A stretch of 64,000 nt of DNA from Lamellibrachia satsuma. Its lineage: Eukaryota; Annelida; Polychaeta; Sabellida; Siboglinidae. The DNA lies in the NCBI GenBank assembly GCA_033239005.1, contig BSQZ01000004.1:12370507-12434506 (forward strand), read 5' to 3'. The notes beneath the pieces were generated by a model that had not been told where the DNA came from, did no database searches, and saw only the letters and a list, made by a program, of their open reading frames with translations. How positions within the stretch are numbered: the first letter of the stretch is position 1; each line of letters starts with the position of its first letter. Positions 50,331 to 61,400 of this stretch are shown here, in pieces. A program made the position numbers and the translations under genes.

Positions 50331-50584
50331 ATTGCCTCGGTTCACCGATCCCAGTAGTCAGTTTCAAGCCTTGGTTCACCGACATCAATGGCCACTTTCT
50401 AGCCTTAGTTCACCGACATCAATGGTCAGTTTCAACCCTTAGTTCACCGACATCAATGGTCAGTTTCAACCCTTAGTTCACCGACATCAATGGCCACTTT
50501 CAGCCCTTAGTTCACCGACATCAATGGTCAGTTTCAACCCTTAGTTCACAGACATCAGAGGTCACTTTCAACCTTTAGTCGATT
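50331..50584. repeat. 34-bp minisatellite (minus orientation)
   Basis: About seven units of TTAGTTCACCGACATCAATG GTCAGTTTCAACCC. The same unit, reversed, forms the array at 63745-63990. Confidence 0.92.
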
Positions 50585-51625
50585 TTGGGCCAGTAGCTTT
50601 TGGAGGGCCAGTAACTTTTCAAATTTACTGGACCGACATGCCACTGGGTACAAAGCTTAATGGGAAGGCCTGGTACGACAACTAAACTGCTTCGTAAAGT
50701 GAATCACAACAGTTGGTGACACTGCCCAATCTAGTGGCATGTGGGGAGGGCTGCTTATTGCCCTAATGTTGGCACTGTCAGGTTGTAGTCCCACAAGCTG
50801 TGAACGACCACACTGGATGTGGGGGAGGGCTGCTTATTGCCCTAATATTGGCATTGTCATGTTGTAGTCCTACAAGCTGTCAAAGATTACACTGGATGTG
50901 GAGGAGGGCTGCTTATTGCCGTAATGTTGGCATTGTCATGTTGTAGTCCCACAAGCTGTCAACGATCACACTGGATGTGGGAGAGGGCTGCTTATTGCCC
51001 TAATGTTGGCATTGTCAGGTTGTAGTCCCACAAGCTGTCAACGATCACACTGGATGTGGGGGAGGGCTGCTTATTGCCCTAATGTTGGCATTGTCATGTT
51101 GTAGTCCCACAAGCTGTCAACGATCACACTGGATGTGGGGGAGGGCTGCTTATTGCCCTAATGTTGGCATTGTCATGTTGTAGTCCCACAAGCTGTCAAA
51201 GATTACACTGGATGTGGGGAGGGCTGCTTATTGCCCTAATGTTGGCACTGTCAGGTTGTAGTCCCACAAGCTGTCAACGATCACACTGGATGTGGGGAAG
51301 GGCTGCTTATTGCCCTAATGTTAGCACTGTCAGGTTGTAGTCCCACAAGCTGTCAACGATCACACTGGATGTGGGGAAGGGCTGCTTATTGCCCTAATGT
51401 TGGCATTGTCAGGTTGTAGTCCCACAAGCTGTCAACGATCACACTGGATGTGGGGAAGGGCTGCTTATTGCCCTAATGTTGGCATTGTCATGTTGTAGTC
51501 CCACAAGCTGTCAAAGATCACACTGGATGTGGGAGAGGGCTGCTTATTGCCCTAATGTTGGCATTGTCAGGTTGTAATCCCACAAGCTGTCAACGATCAC
51601 ACTGGATGTGGGGAGGGCTGCTCGA
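50585..51625. repeat. 79-bp minisatellite (about 12 copies) grown from a dispersed repeat
   Basis: After one full copy of the dispersed repeat (50585-50760), a part of it is repeated about 12 times in a head-to-tail 79-bp unit (TGTCAACGATCACACTGGAT, GTGGGGGAGGGCTGCTTATT, GCCCTAATGTTGGCATTGTC, then GTTGTAGTCCCACAAGC). Units are very similar, indicating recent amplification. Confidence 0.93.
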
Positions 51626-51970
51626 TTTCATATATTTAACCTGCATTAAGCACAATCTTGCCCCTTTTATTCGACACTGGAAGCGAGTTAAATATGCGAA
51701 TTCGAGCAGCGAAAAGATGACTAAATGTGCCTATACACCACAGAGTTACCATTAGTCACTCCCCTATAGACTAGAGCGATAAGCCAGCTCGCTGCCTTGA
51801 AGCAGGCATGGACCACTGGCAGGCATTTCATTGCACGGCAGAAACAGTTGCATCCACTGGCATGATACATAGGGTAGTTTATAGTGTGAACATAGCATGT
51901 TACAAATAGTTGTCTAATAGATGTAAGTTAGTAAGTAAGTACATTTATTTTCTCCTCCTCATCATCATGT
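51626..51970. other. No recognisable gene
   Basis: Only short open frames and no repeat. Confidence 0.5.
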
Positions 51971-52091
51971 ACAATATAATATAATATAATATAATATAAT
52001 ATAATATAATATAATATAATATAATATAATATAATATAATATAATATAATATAATATAATATAATATAATATAATACAATACAATATAATA
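51971..52091. repeat. (ATAAT)n pentanucleotide array, about 120 bp
   Basis: About 24 units, with a few ATACA variants at the right end. LINEs in this window end in similar short-unit tails, so it might be such a tail, but no LINE body is recognised next to it. Confidence 0.92.
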
Positions 52092-52554
52092 AGGCAGGCA
52101 AAAGCAATGAGAGAAGCTACCAGAGAAGTATAAACTTATATGGCTAGTAGCCAGTGATGATGTCACCAGGAATGAATTTACTTGAAGATTTGTCATTGCC
52201 ATTTGTTCTTAATGGGGTAAGATTGACTGATTGGTCATTTGTGTGAGGGTGGTCCCAGCAGTTCTGTTATAAATGTGGGCAGTTGGATCGTTTATACTGG
52301 AGTGAACAGCATGCATTAAGTAAATTACTTAAGTGTGATGAATCCCTTAACAACAAATTATTTAATAGTCACTTTATTATGTAGAAACCTAGTACGACAC
52401 ATTTTATACAAAAAATGTTTAATGAGCGGTGTCTGGCAGTGATCACACCTCTCCCACCTCCCACCAATTTTACGACCGTGACAAAGTCCAACCTCCAACT
52501 TCATGCTCCCCCTCCTTAATGGGGTGATATTCTGAATATTACCGATAAAGATTA

Positions 52555-52738
52555 TTGCCATATGCAGATTCCCAGACATAAAGAACAGACGAGAACACCC
52601 AGAAGCATGGGTGCAGGCAATCAGCAGGAAAGACTGGACACTAGCACACAACAGTTATCTTTGAAGTGAACACTTTGAGGAGAAGTGTTTTGTGGTTCGT
52701 CCCAACAAGATTGGAAGACGACTCTATGATTGGGCAGT
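52555..52738 (+). CDS. THAP-domain protein, upstream coding part (interrupted)
   Basis: THAP domains are C2CH zinc-binding DNA-binding modules in host factors and P-element-like transposases. Here the frame ICRFPDIKNRREHPEAWVQA, then WTLAHNSYLCSEHFEEKCFV and KIGRRLYDWAV shows the FP box, the invariant Trp, the CSEHF zinc-ligand motif and the approach to the AVPSIF ending. The first Cys pair is not present upstream and may lie in an earlier exon; TATGCAG|A at 52561-52568 could be the splice acceptor. The domain is cut at 52738 by a DNA transposon and resumes at 53858. Confidence 0.75.
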
Positions 52739-53857
52739 CAGGCTTGTTAACAAATGCAAATGCATTTGAATGTGCATTTGAATGTTGAGCATTTGAATGT
52801 GCATTCAAATGCCTCCATAAAATTGTAAATGCATTTCCATTTGAATGCATACCTTAAACATTTGCATTTGCATTTGAATGCGACCCACAAACATTTGATT
52901 TGTCAAATGCACAACCAAATGTGCAATCAAATGCATGCATAATTCTTTGAATAATTATTATTGTTAGATTCACTTTCACAAGTTCACAACATGCCATTGG
53001 AAAAAGTGCTCTGTAGTGAGCAGTAGCCTCAGCAGATTATGAAATCAATGTCTGACCTGCGAATCCACTTTCACAATGTGCTCTTTGAAAAAGTGCTCTG
53101 TAGGTCAATTGGTCAGTGCCTGAGCTGTTATTCATACAATATGAAAAGACCAACTGGTCTATAAGTTGATTGTTTGAGAGATTATCTGTTTACAAATCAA
53201 ACAATGCAGACAAATGACTCCCTTGTGTTGTGTTGGCACTGTTGGGGAGGGTTGGGGTGGCAGCTTATTGGGGGAGTAAACATTAGCAATGCCAGCCCTA
53301 AATCTTTACAGCCAGAGAGAGTGATTAGTGGTAGTTATAATTATCCACCAGGTTATCTTCCCAGTGACCCCACCAGTGGACAGTATATTGTTTTGGGTTC
53401 CCCTTCCATTCGGGCCCACCTGAATTGTTATCCTTTCATCCCCTGTCATGGTTCCCAGTAAACTGTCAATTGTCTATTCCTCCCTCCCATTTCCACCACC
53501 TCTGCAGGCCTGGAACTGTTTGACTCAGTGTATGATTCTACAAACATGTTCATATAGTGAGACTGGTACATTGTGGGACTTAGTGGTTAGAATAATGTAC
53601 TGCTGTATTTATAAAATTAATAACGTGTTAGTTTTTTGTCCAAATAAAACAAAACATTAATATAGAGCCAAAACAATTTAAATTAATTCAAATGCATTTA
53701 TAAATATGTAACCAAAACATTTGCATTTGCATTTGAATGCGACCCCAAAAACATTTGCATTTGCATTTGGATGCGTTCCTGGAAAATGGTATTTGCATTC
53801 GCATTTGCATTTGCATTTGCATTCAAGTGCGTTGACATGCATTTCTTAACAAGCCTG
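52739..53857. mobile_element. Non-autonomous hAT element, 1119 bp, inside the THAP coding region
   Basis: Perfect 12-bp terminal inverted repeats CAGGCTTGTTAA / TTAACAAGCCTG and a perfect 8-bp target-site duplication TGGGCAGT (52731-52738 and 53858-53865). Both ends carry subterminal arrays of the hexamer TTTGCA and variants (52752-52935 and 53687-53835), sharing the phrase ATTTGCATTTGAATGCGACC. Such subterminal repeats are typical transposase-binding sites in hAT elements. An open frame at 53174-53461 has no recognised motif, so no transposase is encoded. Confidence 0.93.
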
Positions 53858-54080
53858 TGGGCAGTTCCCTCCATTTTCAACTTCTTCTTTCAAGGCCAGA
53901 AAGAGTCCTGCTGAGTCATCTGTAGGCAATAATGTGGAGGAACTTCGTGATATTCCAAGTCCTACCAAAGTGGCTCGCAGATTAAGCACAGAACATGATT
54001 ACGCATCACAAGACCAGCCATTAGTTTCAAAGATGGTTGAGAAACTACAGAGGATCTATACGTATTGTAATATATTGTGG
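53858..54080 (+). CDS. THAP-domain protein, downstream coding part
   Basis: Right of the transposon, after removing one copy of the 8-bp duplication, the frame continues as AVPSIFNFFFQ, the conserved end of a THAP domain. A one-base change then leads to ARKSPAESSVGNNVEELRDI and VARRLSTEHDYASQDQPLVS, then KMVEKLQRIY. The HDY-type box and the following charged helix are common after THAP domains. The region is followed within about 20 bp by the end of a LINE. The frame change near 53892 and the insertion suggest a pseudogene or a disrupted gene. Confidence 0.65.
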
Positions 54081-54093
54081 TTGTTTTGGTTAC

Positions 54094-54813
54094 GATATTT
54101 AACAAGATTTAACAAGATTTAACAAGATTGCCATCTCGAACAACAAGTTCCTGATGGCAAGTGGACAAGGAAGCCATTGGCTTATCGAGAGTCCAACAAT
54201 TTTCTCATCTATGTGTAGCCCGCCCTTATCAGATATCTGTCAATTCTATTTTTAAACATATTCACACTACTAGCATTAACACAATCATTTGGCAGTTTGT
54301 TCCATTCATTTATCACCCTCTGTGAGAAAGAGTACTTTCTCATGTCCAACCTACACTGCTCCTTAACTAATGCTGCTTTGTGTCCTCTGGTTCTACTACC
54401 TTCTTTAAGTTTGAAGTACATATTCCTATCAACATCCTCATAACCGTTCACTATTTTAAACACTTCTGTTTGGTCTCCTCTTAGTCTCCTGGTCTCTAGT
54501 GTTGTCAAACCACATTGTAATAAGCGACTTTCGTAACTAAGGTCTCTTAATTCTGGAATCATCTTAGTTGCTCTTCGTTGTATTCTTTCTAGCTTATCTA
54601 TGTCTTTTTTACGATATGGCCTCCATGCTTGAATACAATATTCCAAATGTGGTCTAACTATTGCTTTGTACAGGGGTACAATTAGATGTTTCTCCTTATA
54701 CGTTATAGTTCTCCTAATTAGCCCTAGAATTTGATTTCCTTTCGAAGCAGCAATCCCACATTGCTCTGAAACTTTCATGTCAGCATTAAATGCTACTCCT
54801 AAATCCTTTTCTT
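54094..54813 (-). mobile_element. CR1/L2-like LINE, 3' third (copy F)
   Basis: Minus strand: from KDLGVAFNADMKVSEQCGIA through LYKAIVRPHLEYCIQAWRPY, RRATKMIPELRDLSYESRLL to FKNRIDRYLIRAGYT and a stop at 54209. The 3' UTR and a tail of three TTGTTAAATC units follow. A 189-codon stretch is uninterrupted, so the copy is young. It lies head-on to the THAP frame. Confidence 0.9.
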
Positions 54814-54941
54814 ATAATATAAGATAGCTTATCCTGTTATATTTTATTTTAACAAGGCTGACTGATATTTATATTAAAAAGTAATTGGAATGGAAATAGA
54901 CCATCTATCTTCCCTGACAAGACAAGTCACCCGGTCATACC

Positions 54942-55112
54942 TGTCGTGTAGCGAAACTCGTGTGTACGGATGATCGTAAAATCCGGTCTGTACGGTAACA
55001 GAACCGAGGGACGCGGGGATAATAGAAATAAAATGGTAAACTTTTAAATATTAAATTCGGAAGTTGAATCGTTGTCCATCTGAGTAAATCTGAGCAAATT
55101 AAAGAACACAAC
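54942..55112 (+). repeat. 5' LTR of a Ty3/gypsy element
   Basis: The segment TGTGTACG...GAACACAACA (54961-55112) is repeated at 59312-59464. The full LTR probably begins at TGTCGTGT, 54942. It contains AATAAA (55025-55031 region), and CA at its end is followed by TTGGCGACGAGG, a primer-binding-site-like sequence. Flanking 5-mers ATACC and TTACC agree at four positions. Confidence 0.75.
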
Positions 55113-55169
55113 ATTGGCGACGAGGTAAAGTACACAGAGTTCGAACTGTTGGCGAAAGAGCAATGCCAA

Positions 55170-55797
55170 TGCCATGGATGAAAAAATATAATACCGATAT
55201 TTAACCCATTTCGGGAGCCGGCAACGGGTCCACGATGGCAGCGCTGGTTAAATAGTTTTGAACTATTTGCTGACGGCAAAGATTTAATCTGCGGTGAACT
55301 AATCGAGGGCGTAAATGAGGATACACGTCGACGCGATAGACAAATACAGCAGCGTAGAAGAGCGTTATTGCTACACCAAGGCGGCGCTGACGTTGGCATT
55401 TGCGCGTCAAACGTTCCATCAGATCAAACAAAGACCAGGAGAAACTGTACAAAAGTTTGCGATACGGTTACGTTCGGCTGCTAAAGACTACGAGTGAGGT
55501 GCTGACCTGGAAAATCAAATGAGAGACGCTGGACTAAATAAATGCACGTCGGTGTATGTCAAACGGAAGTTGTTCGAAGAAGGAGATGGCTGAACGCTCG
55601 GCAGAACATTGCAAATTGCACAGCAATGCGAGAATGTAGAGTCGCAGCTCTCAGCTATGTCACTCAAAAATGATGGAGGTGAAAGTGTCAATAGAGTGTC
55701 ACGTGCAAACACAGCCTGGGACAAAGGAGAAACGAGACAAACTGGAAGGAAAAGAGACACCACCTGTTACAGGTGCAGCCACACAGCACACGAGTAA
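55170..55797 (+). pseudogene. Retrotransposon gag remnant with half a zinc knuckle
   Basis: Frames at 55315-55497 (YSSVEERYCYTKAALTLAFA, RPGETVQKFAIRLRSAAKDY) and 55609-55797 (LQIAQQCENVESQLSAMS, then CYRCSHTAH) read as capsid and nucleocapsid. The CCHC knuckle CYRCSHTAH is cut off before its last Cys by the start of the 27-bp satellite. In-frame stops occur near 55190, 55497 and 55592. Confidence 0.7.
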
Positions 55798-56312
55798 CAT
55801 TGTCGACTCCGGCGCCACGAGTAACATTGTCGACCCCGGCGCCACGAGTAACATTGTCGACCCCGGCGCCACGAGTAACATTGTCGACCCGGCGCCACGA
55901 GTAACATTGTCGACCCGGCGCCACGAGTAACATTGTCGACTCCGGCGCTACGAGGAACATTGTCGACTCCGGCGCCACGAGGAACATTGTCGACTCCGGC
56001 GCCACGAGTAACATTGTCGACCCCGGCGCCACGAGTAACATTGTCGACCCCGGCGCCACGAGTAACATTGTCGACTCCGGCGCCACGAGTAACATTGTAG
56101 ACTCCGGCGCCACGAGTAACATTGTCGACTCCGGCGCCACGAGTAACATTGTCGACTCCGGCGCCACGAGTAACATTGTAGACTCCGGCGCCACGAGTAA
56201 CATTGTCGACTCCGGCGCCACGAGTAACATTGTCGACTCCGTCGCACGAGTAACATTGTCGACTCCGGCGCCACGAGTAACATTGTCGACTCCGGCGCAC
56301 GAGTAACATTGT
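55786..56312 (+). repeat. 27-bp satellite made of the protease active-site codons, about 20 copies
   Basis: Unit of 27 bp, in frame encoding NIVDSGATS; DSGAT is the catalytic motif of retroviral-type aspartic proteases. Twenty AACATTGT cores can be counted. Variants change Ser to Pro (GACCCC), use GTA for GTC (synonymous) or AGG for AGT. Four units have lost one base (at about 55889, 55915, 56242 and 56299), shifting the frame. Right of the array the protease continues (NIVDEGTWETLKKQK), so the array grew in place. Confidence 0.93.
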
Positions 56313-57130
56313 TGACGAGGGGACGTGGGAGACACTAAAAAAGCAAAAGGTGAAATGTCGATCTCGTGTAGCCATAGGTGGAAAGAAGCTGTACGCCTAT
56401 ACATCAGACGAACCTCTACAAGTAAAAGGCAGCTTTAAAACTGGCAAACAGTCGGAGGAAGCAGAGTTCATAGTTGTCAGAGGTAGAAGTATCCCACTGC
56501 TTGGAAGAAAGACGGCCTTGCAGTTGGGGGAGTTGAAGATTGGTGTTGGTATCGCAGCTGTATCGGACGTCGCGGGTGATTTAAACCTCCAATATCCAGA
56601 GGTGTTTGAGGGAATCGGAAAGTTGAAGAGCAGGCAGATCACTCAACCCATCAATTCAGAGATTAAGCCAGTTGCTCAACCCCTGCGACGCATTCCATTC
56701 AACGTGAGGAACAATATTGTTGAGAAAATCAAAGAGTTAGTTGAACATGACATCATCGAGGGAGTTGACGACCCCACGCCATGGCTGAATCCTGTTGTCA
56801 TTGTGCCAACATCGTCCGGCAGTGACATTAGCTTGTCTATCGATATGATAAGGGCCAATGGGGCAATCGTTCGCGGGAGGTATCCCATACCGACAGTAGA
56901 TGAACTACTGCAGAACACGAACGTATCAAAGGTGTTCAGCAAAGTTGATCTCAAGTGGGTGTATCGTAAGAGAGCAGAGGCATTACAACATTTGCCACTC
57001 ACTCTGGGTTATATAGATACAAACGATTGCTGTTCGGCGTGTCATCTACTAGCGAGCAATATCAGCACAAGATAGCAGCCGCACTTGCTGGTATTGAGGG
57101 TGTTGAGAATATCAGGGATGAAGATGTGGA
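56313..57130 (+). pseudogene. Protease C-terminal part and reverse transcriptase N-terminal part
   Basis: An open frame to 57075 starts in the protease (WETLKKQK, then RGRSIPLLGRKTALQLG) and enters the RT at PVAQPLRRIPFNVRNN, with SLSIDMIRANGAIVRGRYPI and FSKVDLKWVY. The usual substrate-binding part after KVDLKW is deleted. A second frame (57010-57125) has FGVSS-type text followed by GVENIRDEDVD, where the catalytic Asp-Asp box is destroyed. The RT is inactive. Confidence 0.82.
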
Positions 57131-57925
57131 CTAACAGTTAATGCAGCCAAGTTTCAGTTTAATCTGGATCGGATCGTGTTCATGTGAATACTTCTGTCGC
57201 AGAACGAAATCGGGCCGACAGAAGATTGAGTCAAAGCCGTGGTGGAAGCACGGGAACCAGAAAATGCATCAGAGACACGCAGTTTCCTTGGACTCGTATG
57301 CTACTGCAACAGGTTCCTCCCGCAGTTCTCAACGGTGTAGGAACCACTGAGGTGACCAACCAAAAAGAATGAACCATTTGTGTTTGGAGAGGAACATAAA
57401 CGTGCTTCCAAACAACTCAAGGAGAGCATTGCACAGGCGATAACACTGGTGTATTTCGACAAAACACGCCCACACAAGTTATTGCAGATGCAGGCCCAGT
57501 TGGACTTGGTGCGGTTCTCGTTCAAAAACACGGTGACAGTCTGGTATCATTATGCTATCCACGTAGAGGACTAAATAGATGCGAACAGAGATACTCGCAG
57601 ACGCAAAAGGAAGCATTAGCGTTAGTCTGAGCTTGCAAAAGATTTCATGCCTACGTCTATGGTATGAGATTTGACCTTGTCACAGACCACAAGCCACTGG
57701 AGGCAATATAGCCCCAAGCCGGCACCCGAGTAGAACGGTGGATGCTGCGCTACAACCACATGATTTTCGTGCGGTGCACGTCCCTGGTCCACAGAACATT
57801 GCTGATCCTTTGTCTCGTCTGGTTGACAGCAAAATTTGGCCAACAGACAACGCGCATGGAGCTGACGATTACGTGAGGTTTGCTGCGGTTAGTGCGACGC
57901 CCAGGGCGATGTCCACGTGAAGTAG
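57131..57925 (+). pseudogene. RT thumb and RNase H remnant
   Basis: Pieces in several frames: AAKFQFNLDRIVFM (about 57143), FLGLV (about 57281) and KKNEPFVFGEEHKRASKQLK (57364-57423) for the connection. FDLVTDHKPLEAI (57670-57708) and FRAVHVPGPQNIADPLSRLV (57768-57828) belong to the end of RNase H and the linker to integrase. Shifts occur about every 100-200 bp. Confidence 0.75.
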
Positions 57926-58965
57926 AGATGGCTTCTGCAAACGACGAGGAACTACACAACGTGAGAGACGCCGTAGAAACAGGCAACTTCGGAAATAGCC
58001 TTTTGCAAATGAATTGTGCGTTATTGGTCAGTTGGTTCTCCGTGGTACTCGTATTGTGTTGCCAGATAAACTGAGGCCAGCAGCTCTAGCACTTGCGCAT
58101 GAAGGTCACCTGGGTGTCGTTGGGACTAAGACCAAGCTACGCAGGAAAGTGTGGTGGCCAGGAATGGATGGAGCGGCGGAGCGACACTGCCGAACGTGCT
58201 ATGGATGTCAGTTGGTGGCGAGGCCAGATCCGCCGGAGCCATTGAATTCAACTCCACTACCTGACGGGCCATGGATCGACATCGCAACAGATTTTATGGG
58301 GCCGCTCCCATCAGGCTGATACTCCGAAGTCGATGTTCTGCAAGCTACTACAGCAGAGACGGTGATTGACAGCCTTGACGAGATCTTCAGCCGACATGGT
58401 TTGCCAGTTACCATAAAATCTGACAACGGTCCACAATTCAAATCAAAAGGGTTTGAGGCATACTACGTTGAAAACAACATCACGCATCTGAAAGTAACTG
58501 CAAAGTGGACACAGGCAAATGGTGAAGTTGAGCGCCAAAATGCTTCACTGCTAAAACGCATCAGGATTGCAAAAGCTGAAGGGAAACTACGGAGGAAGGA
58601 GCTGCGGAATTAACTAACACAGGACCGAAGTCTGCCACACAACACAACTGGTCGAACTCCAGCCGAGCTATTGTACAAGCTACGAGGTAAGCTACCCGAT
58701 CTCGGGTCCAGCCGGTGGTAGATCATGATTTACGAGACAGTGAAACGAAGGGCAAGTCAAAAATATGCGACGAGATGCTTGCTACTCTGAGGTAGAGATG
58801 GGCGACAGGGTGCTGGTTCACCAAGAGAAAACCAACAAACTGAGCACTCCTTTCAACCCGACCCCACTCACTGTTGCCAGCAAAACTGGGAATAGTCTGG
58901 TGATTAAGGCTGATGACCCAGTATTCCCGAAACGCTAGTCACGTGCGAATGTTCCTGGAACCTGA
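57926..58965 (+). pseudogene. Integrase remnant
   Basis: The HHCC zinc-binding part is complete (AHEGHLGVVG ... CRTCYGC, 58104-58211). Catalytic residues of the DDE core are visible in IATDFMGPLPSG (58279-58314), IKSDNGPQFKS (58414-58446) and ANGEVERQN (58516-58542). About a dozen residues and the frame are lost between the first two (stop at 58317). A C-terminal part with VLVHQEKTNKLSTPF is at about 58809-58855. Dead, but the most complete domain of the element. Confidence 0.83.
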
Positions 58966-59012
58966 GAGTGAGAACGTTCGCCGATCATAGAGCGACAGAA
59001 GCGTCGACTGCA

Positions 59013-59137
59013 CCACCGACCCTGCTCGCAGCGTCAGCCATCGACCCTGCTCGCAGCGTCAGCCACCGACCATGCTCGCAGCGTCATCCACCGACCCTGC
59101 TCGCAGCGTCATCCACCGACCCTGCTCGCAGCGTCAG
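59013..59137. repeat. 25-bp tandem repeat, five copies, before the 3' LTR
   Basis: Five exact-length units of CCACCGACCCTGCTCGCAGC GTCAG, with A/C/T variants. Because 25 is not a multiple of 3, each unit changes the frame. It lies in the non-coding tail of the gypsy element. Confidence 0.93.
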
Positions 59138-59260
59138 CCATCGAGGCTCCGAAAACACAGATGAAGCAAATCGTGTTTCCTAGATGCCAGCGAGAGAGGA
59201 GAATTCCAAAGCGGTAGGAAGACTTCGTATGTGGGTAGACAATTCCATGAATACAGACTG

Positions 59261-59464
59261 TGTCATGCATCAACACGAACTGTGCTATATTCCAACACGA
59301 ACTCTAATTCGTGTGTACGAATGATCGTAAACTCCGGTCTGTACGGTAACGGAACCGGGGAGTGTGGGGAGAATGGAAATAAAATGGTAAGCATTGAAAT
59401 ATTAAATTCGGAAGTTGAATCGTTGTCCATATGAGTAAATCTGAGCAAACTAAAGAACACAACA
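59261..59464 (+). repeat. 3' LTR of the Ty3/gypsy element
   Basis: Matches the 5' LTR from TGTGTACG (59312) to GAACACAACA (59464) with perhaps a dozen differences. The left 50 bp contain two copies of AACACGAACT that are missing or collapsed in the 5' LTR. No clear polypurine tract stands directly in front, so the left boundary is uncertain. Confidence 0.72.
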
Positions 59465-61137
59465 TTACCTTACAGTGAGGATGAAGACATGCACACGAAG
59501 ATACATCAAGATTAGTGCACACACGAACACGCCATGCAACGACGAAACTAATTTTGTTGAAGGGCACATAAGCTTGACTATTTCTCCTGTTGTTAGTTTT
59601 ATTTACTGTGTAGGTAGTTTATCTTATTACTAGTAATTCAGTTGATTAAATATAAATGTTACCCTAAAGACAGGGGTCACATATGGTCAGTGGTAGTTGG
59701 GCTAGGTGTGATTCTACACTTAACGACAGTTCATAAATTATATTTTCTACCTTATTGAGCAATGCTTTCCATTTGATAGAGAAATGTCCATCTTTTTTAT
59801 TTCAGGGTATTTACTTTATCAGTTATAATTACTTAATGGTTACTTTGATTACTAATGTTTTGGAAGTTGGAGAAAGAGTTGTCTTTGGACTTTAGGGAAG
59901 AATGTCCAACAGGGCTTAATTTTAACCACTTGTAGTCGTTAGCTAATACATGTATAGAACACTTCAGTAAGTTCTGTTTCGATCATGTTTAGTGGTGCTA
60001 CTGTTATAGTTAATATGCTATGATAATTGATATACAAGGTGCCTGGATAGATTGTGCATGTAATTAGGTGTTAGGTGACTGTAGCCAGGATCAGGTTGGT
60101 GCCCTCTCTCACTTTAAAGTTAATGATTAATTGTTCTAAGAGGTGGCTGTGAGAGGGTTGATCTTAACTATTTCCTAGCACAGACCCTAGAGACCTGTGC
60201 ATTGAGCAGGGTCCAAGAATTGTTTGTAAACAGCAGTGCAATGATTGCTAAGCTAGTCAGGCAACGCTTTGGGCAATACACATGTGAAATAGACAACATT
60301 GTTGACTGTTGAGTTTATGCTATTAGGGGTTTATACATGTAGAGTACTAGTTTTACGTTAATACCTACATGTATGCTAGGGAATGTATGGATCAACATTA
60401 ATATTATTATATAATAGTACTGAATAAGATAACATGTATTTTACAATATTGTGAACATCACCAATGTGTTGGAAGTATTGTACTTAATATATGTCTATGT
60501 ATCATCTTATCTAACACTGGACGCTACTATATGCAAATAGCTGACTTGTTCTGTTTGTATTTGTAAAGGCTCACTCCTTGATGTGGTACTGAAGTTAGAT
60601 CAGGAGTGTAAATTGTGCAATGACTGAGAAACTTGTTTTTGTATCATTTTATAAGTAAGCTTAGTTTATCAGTTTTGTTAGTAAGCCGCAATAAACGCAA
60701 TTTTATCTTACAAACTTGCCTATTCTTAATTTAGGCATAAGCTTGCCACCAGCAGCCTACATAATATTATAGTTATTTAACAGTCACATTAGTGAGACAT
60801 GTATTTTAACTCATTGTACATTTATTACATTCAATAACTGAAGTTATTTAGTAGATGCTGATATGATATATAACGAAGACTGTGTGCTGTACAGTATAAA
60901 CACTGCACCTTCAGTGGGTTCTTGCCATGCAACAATTTGGATATCACTGGAGCCTCAATGTATCATGTGTCAACTGATAAGGGCTCAGCGGTCTTGTTTT
61001 ACCAACGGCTGTTCTATTTATGTCTGTGTTGTACACACATCATGTTTAATAATTTAGTATGCGTTGTGCATGCATTGCCATTGTGCATGACATATTCCGC
61101 AGCGTGCATTTCCATGTACAGCTGGCGTGCATGCTCT
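59465..61137. other. No recognisable gene
   Basis: AT-rich, only short open frames. An AATAAA at 60690-60696 follows a T-rich stretch and could be a polyadenylation signal, but no upstream exon is seen. Confidence 0.5.
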
Positions 61138-61400
61138 TCGGTGGTGCAATAATTGCAGCGAGTCTTTGGAAACGCGTTGCTGCGTCCTTCCCCGTGAAAG
61201 TATATTGACACTGACCCAGACCCAATTGTTTATTAGCGTCGTTTCGCGCAGAGTGTCATCGCAGTAAGATATGGTATTCTATATTTGGCGCAGATTGTTT
61301 ACTTGGCGCAGATTTTTCATTTGGCGCAAATTCTTTATTTGGCGCAGATTCTTATGCTGGCGCTTCAACGAGTTTTTCTTTCAATATTAGACTGTACGTT
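61138..61400. repeat. Dispersed repeat, copy 2 (partner of 35108-35345)
   Basis: Same order of blocks as copy 1. Between 61281 and 61352 the unit TTATTTGGCGCAGATTC occurs four times imperfectly, whereas copy 1 has two. Confidence 0.85.

Larger units (their letters stand above)
54942..59464 (+). mobile_element. Ty3/gypsy (Mag-like) LTR retrotransposon, degenerate
   Basis: Two LTRs bracket gag, protease, RT, RNase H and integrase remnants in the order usual for Ty3/gypsy. Similarity in style to proteins annotated as K02A2.6-like suggests the Mag clade (inference). Length about 4.5 kb, slightly short because of several internal deletions. Every domain has frameshifts or stops, and no envelope-like frame is present, so the copy cannot move by itself. 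Confidence 0.88.

Noticed and set aside
48893..51625. CRISPR-like regular repeats
   Set aside because: The units are head-to-tail without unique spacers, and the context is an animal genome with LINEs; these are minisatellites.
56397..56404. Long minus-strand frames across 55688-56404 rich in repeated short peptides
   Set aside because: They are antisense readings of the 27-bp satellite, open only because the unit length is a multiple of three and lacks antisense stops.
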